Source of the DNA: Paenibacillus cymbidii
Lineage (GTDB): Bacteria; Bacillota; Bacilli; Paenibacillales; NBRC-103111
Direction of reading: 5' to 3'
NCBI RefSeq assembly: GCF_004764705.1
Contig: NZ_SHLX01000008.1
Coordinates: forward strand, 1-64,000
Length of the DNA stretch: 64,000 bases
Shown here: positions 53,095 to 61,656 of the stretch, in pieces
Numbering within the stretch: position 1 is the stretch's first letter
How the letters are laid out: each line of letters begins with the position of its first letter
The notes under the pieces: generated by a model
Database searches by the model: none
What the model was told of the DNA's origin: nothing
The model's input: only the letters and a program-made list of their open reading frames with translations
Made by a program: the position numbers and the translations under genes

Positions 53095-53120
53095 AAACCC
53101 ATGCGCTCATGCATGGGTTT
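53095..53120. terminator. Stem terminator after the GntR gene
   Basis: AAACCCATGC and GCATGGGTTT form a perfect 10-bp stem with a six-base loop. It serves the gntR gene and probably the convergent Nudix gene. Confidence 0.7.
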
Positions 53121-53138
53121 GTCTTTGTTGACTGCTCA

Positions 53139-53564
53139 TCATATGTTGCTATCATCATGAAATTCAATACAGAACGGATGCAATTCCGGCTTCAGACAGT
53201 ATTCGATTCGTTGCCGAAAATTTTTCCACTTCACTTTCTCCAGCGCCTCTTCTATCGGAAAAAAGCCGCACTCCAGGCTTTCCGCCGATGCCGTCAATTG
53301 CCCTCCTACCGGTTTCGCCAGAAACATCGTGTTGCAAATCGACAGGCCGACATTTTGAAACATTCCGCAAAAGGCTACGATCTCAATGTCGATGCCGGAT
53401 TCTTCTTTCGTTTCTCTTATCGCAGCTTGACTCAGAGACTCTCCTTCTTCCACTTGCCCGCCGGGCATTTCCCAGCCTCTTCTCGGCCCTTTGATCAGCA
53501 AAAGTTCATTTTGCTCGTTGATGACAACGGCGGCTGCCGAAACGATATGTTTGGGTGGGTTCAT
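53139..53564 (-). CDS. Nudix hydrolase (MutT-like)
   Basis: The 141-residue product has a Nudix box reading GGQVEEGESLSQAAIRETKE followed by ESG, which agrees with the GX5EX7REUXEEXGU consensus. It should hydrolyse a nucleoside diphosphate derivative; the substrate is unknown. AAAGGAG lies upstream of the ATG. Base composition is visibly lower in G+C than the neighbouring aro genes, which suggests later arrival. Confidence 0.88.
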   Translation of the reverse strand: MNPPKHIVSAAAVVINEQNELLLIKGPRRGWEMPGGQVEEGESLSQAAIRETKEESGIDIEIVAFCGMFQNVGLSICNTMFLAKPVGGQLTASAESLECGFFPIEEALEKVKWKNFRQRIEYCLKPELHPFCIEFHDDSNI

Positions 53565-53763
53565 GGTTTTGCTCCTTTGCTGGCGGTTGGTGCCGCTTCT
53601 TCCAGTTGGTTTGCCCTTCATCCGCTAGTACAATCCCCGCCGCTCCAACGCCTCTCGATCCGGCCCTTCTTGCGAAGATTTCGTGTACTCCAGTCTCCCG
53701 CCAATCGTCGTCAACACTTTCTCCCCACAATCCCATACCATCACGAGATGGCGAAGGTTGATT

Positions 53764-54366
53764 TTATAGATGCGCTTGATAGTTGTTAAATAAGATCCTT
53801 CTGTCCCGACCGTTTGCTTGCCAGAGATGTACCGCCGTATCCCCGCTTGTGATCGATATTTCCGTCTCCAGCGGAAGTCTGAGAAAACTTCGAAACAGCA
53901 TGTTGATAAATCCCCCATGGGAAACCAAACAAATTCGCTTTCCGCTCTCCCTCCCATGCTCATCCAGCAATTGGGACAAAAACGTTTCCGCTCTTGCGCG
54001 AAATTGGATCAGCGATTCGGTTTCGGCAAATGTATCATGCGGTTTTCTCCCTCCTGGAGGAAGCGGAAATTTCTTTATCCCTTCTTCGCGCTTCAATCCG
54101 GCTAACAAACCATTATTCCATTCCATGATTTCATCCCGGATCGAAACTTCCACTCCGCACCGAGCACCAATCGTTTCGGCAGTCGTTTTCGCCCGCTTCA
54201 ACGGACTGGACAATATTGCATCCGGCTTATAGTGATCATTGATCCAGTCAGCCACCCGTTTGGATTGCTCGACTCCTCGATCGGTCAATGCAAAGTCTGC
54301 TCTTCCTTCGAATCTGCCTTCAATATCGGCAACGGACTGGCCATGTCTGACTACTAACAGTTCCAA
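53764..54366 (-). CDS. Histidine phosphatase family protein
   Basis: The 200-residue product begins MELLVVRHGQS, the catalytic RHG motif. It has SSPLKRAKTTAETI and a late VSHGGF with the second His, so it is a complete member of the phosphoglycerate-mutase-like superfamily. The substrate is unknown. G+C is lower than in neighbours. Between it and the Nudix gene a short minus-strand reading frame (53625 to about 53763) encodes VMVWDCGEKVLTTIGGRLEY; it has no clear start and may be a gene remnant. Confidence 0.87.
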   Translation of the reverse strand: MELLVVRHGQSVADIEGRFEGRADFALTDRGVEQSKRVADWINDHYKPDAILSSPLKRAKTTAETIGARCGVEVSIRDEIMEWNNGLLAGLKREEGIKKFPLPPGGRKPHDTFAETESLIQFRARAETFLSQLLDEHGRESGKRICLVSHGGFINMLFRSFLRLPLETEISITSGDTAVHLWQANGRDRRILFNNYQAHL

Positions 54367-54446
54367 CAGGCAATCACCCTTTCATCGTTCGATCATGCCT
54401 CCACTATTTTAGCATGTTTTTCCAATCCCCGAACTCTTCTTCATAA

Positions 54447-54637
54447 AATAGCCCATAAAAAATGGCCTTTTCCCCCATTTTCCGATGGTTCATCAAAAAT
54501 AACCAGTGAAAACACTGGCTATTGCCGCCAAATCGCCTCAAAATCGCACATTTCAGCAAAATAACCAGTGAAATCGCTGGCTATTTCGCCGCTGACTGCC
54601 ATTTTCACCGAAATAGGCAATAAAACCGGGCTTATTT
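54447..54637. repeat. Palindromic array E
   Basis: Four palindromes start at about 54448, 54499, 54561 and 54613, giving spacings of 51, 62 and 52 bp, the same as array D. The first and fourth units are close to the complements of the fourth and first units of D. The middle units carry ATAACCAGTGAAA-CACTGGCTAT cores. It fills most of the gap between trpA and the phosphatase gene. Confidence 0.82.
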
Positions 54638-54680
54638 CGCATCCCTCTGCCCCTGTCGTCGCGGCAATAGCCTGGAACAA

Positions 54681-54710
54681 CAAAAAGACCCGCGCACCAT
54701 TGCACGGGCC
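54681..54710 (-). terminator. Terminator of the trp operon
   Basis: GGCCCGTGCA and TGCGCGGGTC (minus strand) pair over ten positions with wobbles and are followed by TTTTTG, just after trpA. Confidence 0.8.
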
Positions 54711-54728
54711 TCCCCTCCAACAACACCG

Positions 54729-55541
54729 CTACGCCTTCACCTTCAACGTCGCGACGAACGTTCCGATCGCCTCCAGCCCTTCCTCGCGGCGGGCCGAGTC
54801 GCGCAGCAGCGGCATCGCCTCTTCGATGCGGCGCACAATCGCACTGCCGACGACGGCGCCGTCGCACAAGCGGGCGAACTTCTCCACCTGCTCGCGGGTG
54901 GAGATGCCGAAGCCAACGGCGACCGGCACGTCGGTCGCCTGCTTGACGGCGGCTAGAAAATCGTTGATGCCGCCGTAAAACTCGCTGCGCGTGCCGGTGA
55001 CGCCGAGCGACGACACGCAATAAACGAAGCCGGCCGCTTCCGAGGCGATACGGGCGATACGCTCGTTCGACGTCGGCGCCACAAGCGGGATCAAGTGGAT
55101 GCCGTGGCGCAGCGACAATTCACGCACCGGCGCATTCTCTTCGATCGGCAGATCGGGGATGATGACGCCGCTGATTTCGTTTTCGCCGAGCAGCCGGAAG
55201 AAACGATCGAGCCCAAGCTGGAGCACCGGGTTGTAGTAGGTGAACAAAATAAAGGGCAACTCGCTGCCCGCTTCGCGACACTTGCGCGCGACGCCGATGC
55301 AGTCGAGGATAGTGATTTTATTCGCCAGCGCCCGCTCCGACGATCGCTGGATGACCGGTCCGTCGGCCAGTGGGTCGGAATACGGCACGCCGAGCTCGAT
55401 GATGTCGGCGCCGGCCGCTTCCATTCGCAGGATGATGGAAACCGACGTGTCCGCGTCGGGATCGCCGATCGTCAGAAACGGGATAAGCGCCGTTTCCCCT
55501 TTGGCCTTGAGCGAGGCGAACCGTTCGTCAATGCGATTCAT
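54729..55541 (-). CDS. trpA: Tryptophan synthase alpha chain
   Basis: TrpA cleaves indole-glycerol phosphate to indole, which is channelled to TrpB. The 270-residue product has the catalytic Glu and Asp in [16 protein letters not shown] and the phosphate site GFGISTREQ near 210. The ATG at 55541 has GGAGG eight bases upstream and lies 14 bp inside trpB, so translation is coupled. It is the last gene of trpEDCFBA. Confidence 0.97.
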   Translation of the reverse strand: MNRIDERFASLKAKGETALIPFLTIGDPDADTSVSIILRMEAAGADIIELGVPYSDPLADGPVIQRSSERALANKITILDCIGVARKCREAGSELPFILFTYYNPVLQLGLDRFFRLLGENEISGVIIPDLPIEENAPVRELSLRHGIHLIPLVAPTSNERIARIASEAAGFVYCVSSLGVTGTRSEFYGGINDFLAAVKQATDVPVAVGFGISTREQVEKFARLCDGAVVGSAIVRRIEEAMPLLRDSARREEGLEAIGTFVATLKVKA

Positions 55542-56736
55542 CGCCGTCACCTCCGAGATATGCCTGGATCGCTTCCACGTCTTTGTCGCCGCGGCCGGAC
55601 AAACTTACGACGATCGTTTGGTCTTTCGCCATCTTCGGCGCTTCCTTCAGCACCTGCGCGATCGCATGCGCGCTTTCGAGCGCCGGGATGATGCCTTCCG
55701 TGCGGCTCAGCAGCTGCAGCGCGTCAAGCGCCTCGCGGTCGGTAATCGGCACGTAGTCCGCACGCAACGAATCTTTGTAGTACGCGTGCTCCGGCCCGAT
55801 GCCCGGGTAATCGAGCCCGGCCGATATCGAATGCGCCTCCTGGACCTGGCCGTAAGCGTCCTGAAGCAAGTAGCTAAACGAGCCCTGGAACACGCCGTGC
55901 GTGCCCTTCGTCATCGTCGCCGCGTGCTCCGCGGTGTCGATGCCTTTGCCCGCGGCTTCGACGCCAAGCAGGCGCACGCCCTCATCCGCCGCGAACGGAT
56001 AAAACATCCCGGCCGCATTGCTGCCGCCGCCGACGCAAGCGATAACAAGATCCGGTAGCTTGCCTTCCGCCTCCAAAATTTGCGCCCGCGATTCGTCGCC
56101 GATGACGCGCTGGAAGTCGCGCACCATCATCGGGTACGGATGCGGCCCCGTCACCGAACCGAGGATGTAGTACGTATCCTCGACGTTGCTCACCCAGTAG
56201 CGCAGCGTTTCGTTGCAGGCGTCCTTAAGCGTGCGCGTGCCGGACGTCACCGGCACGACTTCGGTGCCAAGCAGCCGCATGCGGAACACGTTCAATTGCT
56301 GGCGCTTCGTATCGACTTCGCCCATGAACACTTTGCACTCCATGCCGAGCAGCGCCGCTACCGTAGCCGTGGCCACGCCGTGCTGGCCTGCGCCCGTCTC
56401 CGCGATCACCTTGCGTTTGCCCATCCGTTTGGCGAGCACCGCCTGGCCGATCGCGTTGTTGATTTTGTGCGCGCCGGTATGGTTCAAATCTTCGCGCTTC
56501 AAATAAATTTTGGCGCCGCCGAGCTGCTCGGACAACCGCTGCGCGTAATAAAGCGGCGTCGGCCGGCCGGAATATTGCCGCAGCAGCGTCCCCACTTCCT
56601 CGATAAAATCGGGCTGCTTCGAATAATGCCGGTAAGCTTCCTCCAGCTCGAACAGCGCGTTCATCAGCGTCTCCGGCACGTAACGGCCGCCAAAAATGCC
56701 GAACCGCCCGTGCTGATCGGGTACCGTTGTGCTCAT
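55528..56736 (-). CDS. trpB: Tryptophan synthase beta chain
   Basis: TrpB condenses indole and serine to tryptophan with PLP. The 402-residue product has [16 protein letters not shown] at its start, the PLP lysine in [17 protein letters not shown] and the [10 protein letters not shown] phosphate-binding loop. The ATG overlaps the trpF stop as TGATG. Confidence 0.97.
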   Translation of the reverse strand: MSTTVPDQHGRFGIFGGRYVPETLMNALFELEEAYRHYSKQPDFIEEVGTLLRQYSGRPTPLYYAQRLSEQLGGAKIYLKREDLNHTGAHKINNAIGQAVLAKRMGKRKVIAETGAGQHGVATATVAALLGMECKVFMGEVDTKRQQLNVFRMRLLGTEVVPVTSGTRTLKDACNETLRYWVSNVEDTYYILGSVTGPHPYPMMVRDFQRVIGDESRAQILEAEGKLPDLVIACVGGGSNAAGMFYPFAADEGVRLLGVEAAGKGIDTAEHAATMTKGTHGVFQGSFSYLLQDAYGQVQEAHSISAGLDYPGIGPEHAYYKDSLRADYVPITDREALDALQLLSRTEGIIPALESAHAIAQVLKEAPKMAKDQTIVVSLSGRGDKDVEAIQAYLGGDGDESH

Positions 56737-57407
56737 CACCGTTTCACCCTTTCGACGAATTGTTTGATTTTTGCAATATCCTTGTGACCGTCCGTTTCCA
56801 CACCGCTCGACACGTCGACGCCGTCCGGCCGGTATTCGCGCAGAAGCTCGTCCACATTGTCCGGCCGCAAGCCGCCGGCAACGAGCAGCTTGACGCCGGC
56901 GTCAGCCGCCCACGCGGCGTAAGCGGGAATACGCTCCCAGGCAAACGTCCGTCCCGTGCCGCCAAGCAGCGGATCGTGCGTATCCAGCAAAATCGCGTCG
57001 ACGGCGCCGCGGTACGGCTCCACCGCTTCCAGCGGATCGGCTTCCGGCTCCCCGCCGGAAGCGACCGATACTACCTTGAACACCGCCAAGCCGAACGTTT
57101 CGCGCACTTGCCGGCAGAACGCCGGCGTTTCGTTGCCGTGCAGCTGCAGCACGTCGAGCGGCGCTTCCGCCAGCGTCTCGCGCAGCAGCTCCTCCGTCGG
57201 CTCAACGAACACGCCGACTGCCAGCGGTCCGGCGGCAGCACCGCCGTCGCCCCGCAGCAGCGCAATCAGCTCGCCGGCCTGGCGCGGCGTCACCTGGCGT
57301 TTGCTCGGCGCGAACAGGAAGCCGACGTGGTCGATCGGCAGCTGCAGCCGATTCAGCTCGCGCGCCGTTTCGGGCGCGCGGATGCCGCATATTTTGACCG
57401 TGGCCAT
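56736..57407 (-). CDS. trpF: Phosphoribosylanthranilate isomerase
   Basis: TrpF performs the Amadori rearrangement of phosphoribosylanthranilate. The 223-residue TIM barrel begins with [10 protein letters not shown] (catalytic Cys) and has the LDTHDP segment with the catalytic Asp and [11 protein letters not shown] near the end. It lies three bases after trpC, with only a weak ribosome site, and probably relies on coupling. Confidence 0.95.
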   Translation of the reverse strand: MATVKICGIRAPETARELNRLQLPIDHVGFLFAPSKRQVTPRQAGELIALLRGDGGAAAGPLAVGVFVEPTEELLRETLAEAPLDVLQLHGNETPAFCRQVRETFGLAVFKVVSVASGGEPEADPLEAVEPYRGAVDAILLDTHDPLLGGTGRTFAWERIPAYAAWAADAGVKLLVAGGLRPDNVDELLREYRPDGVDVSSGVETDGHKDIAKIKQFVERVKR

Positions 57408-57410
57408 GGC

Positions 57411-58214
57411 TCAGTTCGTCCCTTCCGCCGCGGGAGCGCCAAGCAGCTCGCGCACGGCTTCGTAGGCCGACGGCTGGCGCATGAAATGCTCGCCGACAAG
57501 CACCGCCTCTGCGCCGACGCTTTGCAGCCAGCCGATTTCGCTCGCCCGGGAAATGCCGCTTTCGCTGACGATCGTGCGGTCCGCCGGGATGAGACGAGCC
57601 AATTCCTCGGTCGTTTTCAAATCGGTCACGAACGTATGCAAATTGCGGTTGTTAATGCCGATCAGTCTGGCATCGAGCGTCAATGCCCGCTCCAGTTCCT
57701 CGCGGTCGTGCACCTCAACGAGCGCGTCCATGCCGAGCGCCCCCGCCAGCGCCAAAAAGTCCCGCATCTGCTCGGTCGTCAAAATCGCCGCGATCAACAA
57801 AATCGCGTCCGCGCCGATCAGCCGCGCCTCGACAATTTGCCGCTCGTCGATCGTAAAATCCTTGCGCAGCAGCGGCACTCCTACCGCTTCGCGAACGGCG
57901 GTCAAATACGCGTTGCTGCCTTGAAAATAATCCGTATCGGTCAGCACCGAAATACAATCCGTGCCGGCCGCTTCATACGCCTGAGCCAGCGCGATCGGAT
58001 CAAAATCGGCGCGAATAAGCCCTTTGGACGGCGAAGCCTTCTTCACTTCGGCGATCAGCCCCATCGGCCGCTTGCGCCCTTCCGTCAGCGCCCGCACGAA
58101 GCCGCGGCATGCCGGCATTGCGGCGATCGTGCGTTCGGCCGCTGCCCGGTCGAACCCGGCCGCCAGCGCCTCGACTTCCTTCCGTTTGGTGGCGACGATT
58201 TTATCAAGAAACAT
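57411..58214 (-). CDS. trpC: Indole-3-glycerol phosphate synthase
   Basis: TrpC closes the indole ring. The 267-residue TIM barrel has LIAEVKKASPSKG, VPLLRKDF, LVEVHDREE, GINNRNLHTF and VSESGI in canonical order. The start overlaps the end of trpD by 11 bp. It lies within the unbroken trpE-to-trpA run. Confidence 0.97.
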   Translation of the reverse strand: MFLDKIVATKRKEVEALAAGFDRAAAERTIAAMPACRGFVRALTEGRKRPMGLIAEVKKASPSKGLIRADFDPIALAQAYEAAGTDCISVLTDTDYFQGSNAYLTAVREAVGVPLLRKDFTIDERQIVEARLIGADAILLIAAILTTEQMRDFLALAGALGMDALVEVHDREELERALTLDARLIGINNRNLHTFVTDLKTTEELARLIPADRTIVSESGISRASEIGWLQSVGAEAVLVGEHFMRQPSAYEAVRELLGAPAAEGTN

Positions 58215-59247
58215 GTTTGAACGCTCCCGTACATTGGACTAGTTGCTGCAGCTTCTCCGCCGCCTTGCCGGAATCGATCACGTCCGCCGCCAGCTTGACG
58301 CCTTCCTGCAGCGTGCCGCTGCGCTCGGCGACGTAGAAGCAAGCGCCCGCGTTCGCCAGCACGATGTCGCGGTAGGCGCCGCGCGAGCCGGCAAAAATGT
58401 CGCGGATGATCGCCGCGTTCGTTGCCGCGTCGCCGCCTTTGATCGCTTCGATGCCGGCGGCGCGCAAGCCGAGCTCGCTTGGCGTCAAGTCGAACGTGCG
58501 AATCGTGCCGTCCTTCAGCTCCGTCACCCGCGTGGCGTCGGAAATGCTGATTTCGTCAAGCCCGTCATGGCTGGCGACGACCATCGCCCTCGACAGGCCA
58601 AGCGTCTGCAGCGCTTCGGCGACGAGCTCCGTTTTGCTGCGGTCGTAGACGCCGAGCAGCTGCCGATCGGCCCCGGCCGGATTCGTCAGCGGCCCGAGCA
58701 GGTTGAACACCGTGCGCACGCCAAGCTCGCGCCGCGGTGCCGCAGCATGTTTCATCGATTGGTGAAACACTTGCGCGAACATGAAGCAGATGCCGGCCTG
58801 CTCGAGGCAAAGCGCCGCCTGTTCGCCGTTCAGCTGGATGTTGACGCCAAGCTCCTCCAGCACGTCGGCGCTGCCTCCGCCTCGGTTCGAGGCGGAACGG
58901 TTGCCGTGTTTGGCGACGCGAATGCCGCCTGCCGCAGCAACAATGGCCGCCGCCGTCGAAATGTTGAACGTGCCCGCTCCATCACCGCCGGTGCCGCATG
59001 TGTCGAGCAAATGGTGCTGCCGCGTGCTGAGCCGCTCTCCCGCGCTGCGCATCGCAAACGCGAAGCCGGCAATTTCTTCGCTCGTTTCGCCTTTCATCCG
59101 CAGCGCGGTCAGCAAGCCGCCGATTTGCGCCTGCGTGGCGCCGCCTTCCATGATCACCGCCATCACGTCTTCCGCTTCCCGGCGCGTCAGATCGGCGCCC
59201 CCGGTCACGCGCGCGATCGCCTGCTGAATCGTAAACCGCTCGTTCAT
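58204..59247 (-). CDS. trpD: Anthranilate phosphoribosyltransferase
   Basis: TrpD joins anthranilate to PRPP. The 347-residue product has the PRPP motif DTCGTGGDGAGTFNIST, KHGNRSASNRGGGSADVLE (shown in part: KHGNRSASNRGGGSADV) and NLLGPLTNPA. GGAGGGG precedes the ATG. No trpG is present; in Bacillus the amidotransferase is shared with folate synthesis and encoded elsewhere. Confidence 0.97.
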   Translation of the reverse strand: MNERFTIQQAIARVTGGADLTRREAEDVMAVIMEGGATQAQIGGLLTALRMKGETSEEIAGFAFAMRSAGERLSTRQHHLLDTCGTGGDGAGTFNISTAAAIVAAAGGIRVAKHGNRSASNRGGGSADVLEELGVNIQLNGEQAALCLEQAGICFMFAQVFHQSMKHAAAPRRELGVRTVFNLLGPLTNPAGADRQLLGVYDRSKTELVAEALQTLGLSRAMVVASHDGLDEISISDATRVTELKDGTIRTFDLTPSELGLRAAGIEAIKGGDAATNAAIIRDIFAGSRGAYRDIVLANAGACFYVAERSGTLQEGVKLAADVIDSGKAAEKLQQLVQCTGAFKHVS

Positions 59248-59280
59248 TCCCGTTCCCCTCCGTTCATCGTCAAAGACCGC

Positions 59281-60825
59281 TTACGCGTGCATGTAATAAT
59301 CGTGGTTCGTAATCGTCCGGGCCGGCTCCGCCGCAAACGCCGCTTCGGCGGTGCGGATCGCTTTGAGCATGCCTTTGGCCTTGTTGACCGTTTCCTCGTA
59401 TTCCTTCTCCGGCACCGAATCCCACACGATCCCCGCTCCGGCTTGCACATACGCTTTGCCGTGTTTGAAAATGATCGTACGAATCGTGATGCACGTGTCC
59501 ATATTGCCGGAGAAGCCGAGGTAACCGATCGCTCCCGCATATGCGCCGCGCGCTTCGTTCTCCAGTTCGGCGATAATTTCCATCGCCCGCAGCTTCGGCG
59601 CGCCCGATACGGTGCCGGCCGGCATGCACGACAGGAACGCGTCGTAGAAGTCTTTGTCCTCGCGCATCTTCCCGGTGACGTTCGACACGATATGCATGAC
59701 GTGCGAGTAGCGCTCGATTTCCATGAACGAGTCGCAGCGCACCGTGCCGAATTCGGCGACGCGGCCGATGTCGTTGCGCCCGAGATCGACGAGCATCAGA
59801 TGCTCCGCCCGTTCTTTCTCATCGGCAAGCAGTTCGCGTTCCAGCGCCAGATCTTCCTCCGGCGTTTTCCCGCGCGGCCGCGTGCCGGCGATCGGACGGG
59901 TGTCGACTTTGTCGTTTTCGACGCGCACGAGCATTTCCGGCGAGGCGCCGACGATCACTTCGTCGTCCATCTTCAAATAGTACATATACGGCGACGGATT
60001 GATCGTGCGCAGCACCCGGTACACATGCAGCGGCGAAATGTCGGTGGCGATTTCGAAACGCTGCGACAGCACGACCTGGAAAATGTCGCCGGCGCGAATG
60101 TATTCTTTTGCCTGCTCGACGTTAGCGATGTACTGCTCCTTCGTCAGGTTGGACGTCAGTTCGCCCACATCGACATTGTCCGGAATCGAACGGTGCATCA
60201 TCGCGTTCAGCGGCAGCGGCCGTTTCAGCCGTTCGATGAGCGCGTCGATCTTGGCGCATGTCGTTTCATAGGCTGCCGCAATTTCGCTGTCGGTCGCATG
60301 CTTCGGAATGTGTACGTTGGCGATCAGGTTAAGCTGCTGCTTGAAATGATCGAACACAATCAGTTGGTCGCAGAACATGAACCGAATGTCGTCCATCTGC
60401 AGGTCGTCGCGGCGATGCTTCGGCAGCCGTTCGTAATATTGCAGCAGATCGTAGCCGAAAAAGCCGACCGCACCGCCGGTGAAGCGCGGCATCCCGGGCA
60501 GCGACGGGCTGGAGTAGGCGCGCAGGTACGCTTTCAACGCTTCGATCGGCTTCTCGTGCACGACAGTGCGCTCGCCTCCCGCTTCCACTTCCGTCGTGCC
60601 GTTCTTGGAGCGGACGAGCAGGAACGGATCGGTGCCGATGAACGAATACCGCGCCCACTTGACGCCGCCTTCGACGCTTTCGAGCAGGAAAGCGCGCGGT
60701 TCCTCGTAGAAATGCTGAAACACGCGAATCGGCGTCTCCGTATCCGCAAGCAAGCTGCGGACAACCGGGATCAAGTTGTGCTGCTTGGACAGGCGAATGA
60801 CTTCTTGCAGCTCGGGGGTATACAT
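59281..60825 (-). CDS. trpE: Anthranilate synthase component I
   Basis: TrpE makes anthranilate from chorismate with ammonia supplied by a TrpG/PabA partner. The 514-residue product has the N-terminal LLESVEGG motif of the tryptophan feedback site and the chorismate-binding domain with RPIAGTRPRG, DLGRNDIGRV and AGAGIVWDSVPEKEYEET. GGAGAGG precedes the ATG at 60825. A 360-nt regulatory leader with a TRAP-like site and two terminators precedes it. Confidence 0.97.
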   Translation of the reverse strand: MYTPELQEVIRLSKQHNLIPVVRSLLADTETPIRVFQHFYEEPRAFLLESVEGGVKWARYSFIGTDPFLLVRSKNGTTEVEAGGERTVVHEKPIEALKAYLRAYSSPSLPGMPRFTGGAVGFFGYDLLQYYERLPKHRRDDLQMDDIRFMFCDQLIVFDHFKQQLNLIANVHIPKHATDSEIAAAYETTCAKIDALIERLKRPLPLNAMMHRSIPDNVDVGELTSNLTKEQYIANVEQAKEYIRAGDIFQVVLSQRFEIATDISPLHVYRVLRTINPSPYMYYLKMDDEVIVGASPEMLVRVENDKVDTRPIAGTRPRGKTPEEDLALERELLADEKERAEHLMLVDLGRNDIGRVAEFGTVRCDSFMEIERYSHVMHIVSNVTGKMREDKDFYDAFLSCMPAGTVSGAPKLRAMEIIAELENEARGAYAGAIGYLGFSGNMDTCITIRTIIFKHGKAYVQAGAGIVWDSVPEKEYEETVNKAKGMLKAIRTAEAAFAAEPARTITNHDYYMHA

Positions 60826-60854
60826 GGGCACCTCTCCTTTGGCCAAATGCGGCT

Positions 60855-60911
60855 AAAAAATGAGAAAACCTCTATCGAAGCCACTCAGGATGAGCGACCG
60901 CGTTTAGAGGT
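60855..60911 (-). terminator. Second terminator (proximal attenuator) of the trpE leader
   Basis: On the minus strand ACCTCTA pairs with TAGAGGT across about 30 nt that contain an inner CTCA/TGAG stem. A TTTCTCATTTTTT run follows and ends 30 nt before the trpE start. Confidence 0.6.
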
Positions 60912-60925
60912 AGGTTTTATCGCCG

Positions 60926-60973
60926 ATTAGAATTTGACTTTTCCGCTGTATCCGGAAACTTATAAATTCTAAT
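60926..60973 (-). promoter_or_regulatory. Long hairpin in the trpE leader
   Basis: A perfect 10-bp inverted repeat, ATTAGAATTT/AAATTCTAAT, encloses a second stem TTTCCG/CGGAAA. It lies between the two terminators of the leader. Confidence 0.7.
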
Positions 60974-60978
60974 GCGGT

Positions 60979-61004
60979 AAAAAAAACCTCTACGAAAGTA
61001 GAGG
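60979..61004 (-). terminator. First terminator of the trpE leader
   Basis: CCTCTAC-tttc-GTAGAGG is a perfect seven-base stem followed by eight T residues on the minus strand. Its arms can alternatively pair with the ACCTCTA and TAGAGG arms of the second terminator. Confidence 0.85.
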
Positions 61005-61135
61005 CGGTCGATAACGGATAGGAGAATTCGGTTTCCACAGGCCAAATTCCGCCAGCAGCGGCAACAACAAAGAAACGATCGTCTTCGCGACGCAATCGTA
61101 CTTGCTTGCCCCATGCGGGAAAAACGGTCGTGCGG

Positions 61136-61188
61136 CTCGTCTCAACTCGGCTATCCTCGGCTAAACTCGACTCATCTCAACTTTGCTG
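61136..61188 (-). promoter_or_regulatory. TRAP-type binding site of 11 NAG triplets
   Basis: Reading the minus strand from 61188, triplets occur every five bases without exception: CAG, AAG, GAG, GAG, GAG, TAG, GAG, TAG, GAG, GAG, GAG. Nine consecutive triplets fit the (G/U)AG rule with two-base spacers, and the two upstream ones end in AG. A further GAG is at 61193. TRAP (MtrB) is an 11-subunit ring that binds 11 such triplets when loaded with tryptophan. Confidence 0.9.
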
Positions 61189-61193
61189 ACCTC

Positions 61194-61222
61194 ACTATAC
61201 TATACGTCGCGCCATTGGTCAA
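61194..61222 (-). promoter_or_regulatory. Sigma-A promoter of the trp operon
   Basis: On the minus strand TTGACC and TATAGT are spaced by exactly 17 bp. Transcription would start near 61187, at the first triplet of the TRAP-like site. The promoter lies between aroH and trpE. Confidence 0.8.
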
Positions 61223-61268
61223 TAGCAATCCGCGGCAACGACGCCGCAACGCGGCGGCAGCCGGCTCG

Positions 61269-61652
61269 TCACTTGGCCGAAGCCGATTGCCCCGCGATGT
61301 CGGGACGCAAAATTTTCGCTTCGTTCAAGTAAACGTGGCGAATTTCATTTTGCCGTTTCTCCGTATTGACATGCACCATCAGGCGAATGCATTTCGGCAA
61401 GGAAGGCTGTACCGGAATTTCCAGCGCACACATGAGCGGCACAAGCTCCCAGCCCGGCATTTGCCGGATCGCGCGCGCCGGGAACGTCGCCGTGATGTCT
61501 TCCGTCGTCGTGACGAATACGCTGCAGATGTCTTCCGGCACCGTGCCGTTCTCGGCGACGATCTGCGTCAGCAGCTCCGTCGTCGCCCGTAAAATTTCGT
61601 TCGCTTCGTTATGCTCTACCGTCGTCGCCCCGCGAATGCCGCGAACCATCAT
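61269..61652 (-). CDS. aroH: Chorismate mutase, AroH type
   Basis: AroH converts chorismate to prephenate. The 127-residue product is the trimeric pseudo-barrel type of Bacillus, not the AroQ helix type: RGIRGATTVE with the catalytic Arg at the start, VFVTTTEDITATFPA and CIRLMVHVNT follow. GGGGAGG precedes the ATG, and aroB ends five bases upstream. Confidence 0.95.
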   Translation of the reverse strand: MMVRGIRGATTVEHNEANEILRATTELLTQIVAENGTVPEDICSVFVTTTEDITATFPARAIRQMPGWELVPLMCALEIPVQPSLPKCIRLMVHVNTEKRQNEIRHVYLNEAKILRPDIAGQSASAK

Positions 61653-61656
61653 CGTG

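Noticed and set aside
58243..60930. A very long open frame on the plus strand opposite trpD/trpE
   Set aside because: It is antisense to well-supported trp genes, is Arg/His-rich as expected for a mirror of high-G+C coding sequence, and has no ribosome site. It is a shadow.
60904..61114. Leader peptides upstream of trpE as ribosome-mediated attenuation
   Set aside because: The short frames contain only one or two Trp codons, not clustered, and no good ribosome site. The TRAP-like triplets explain control better.
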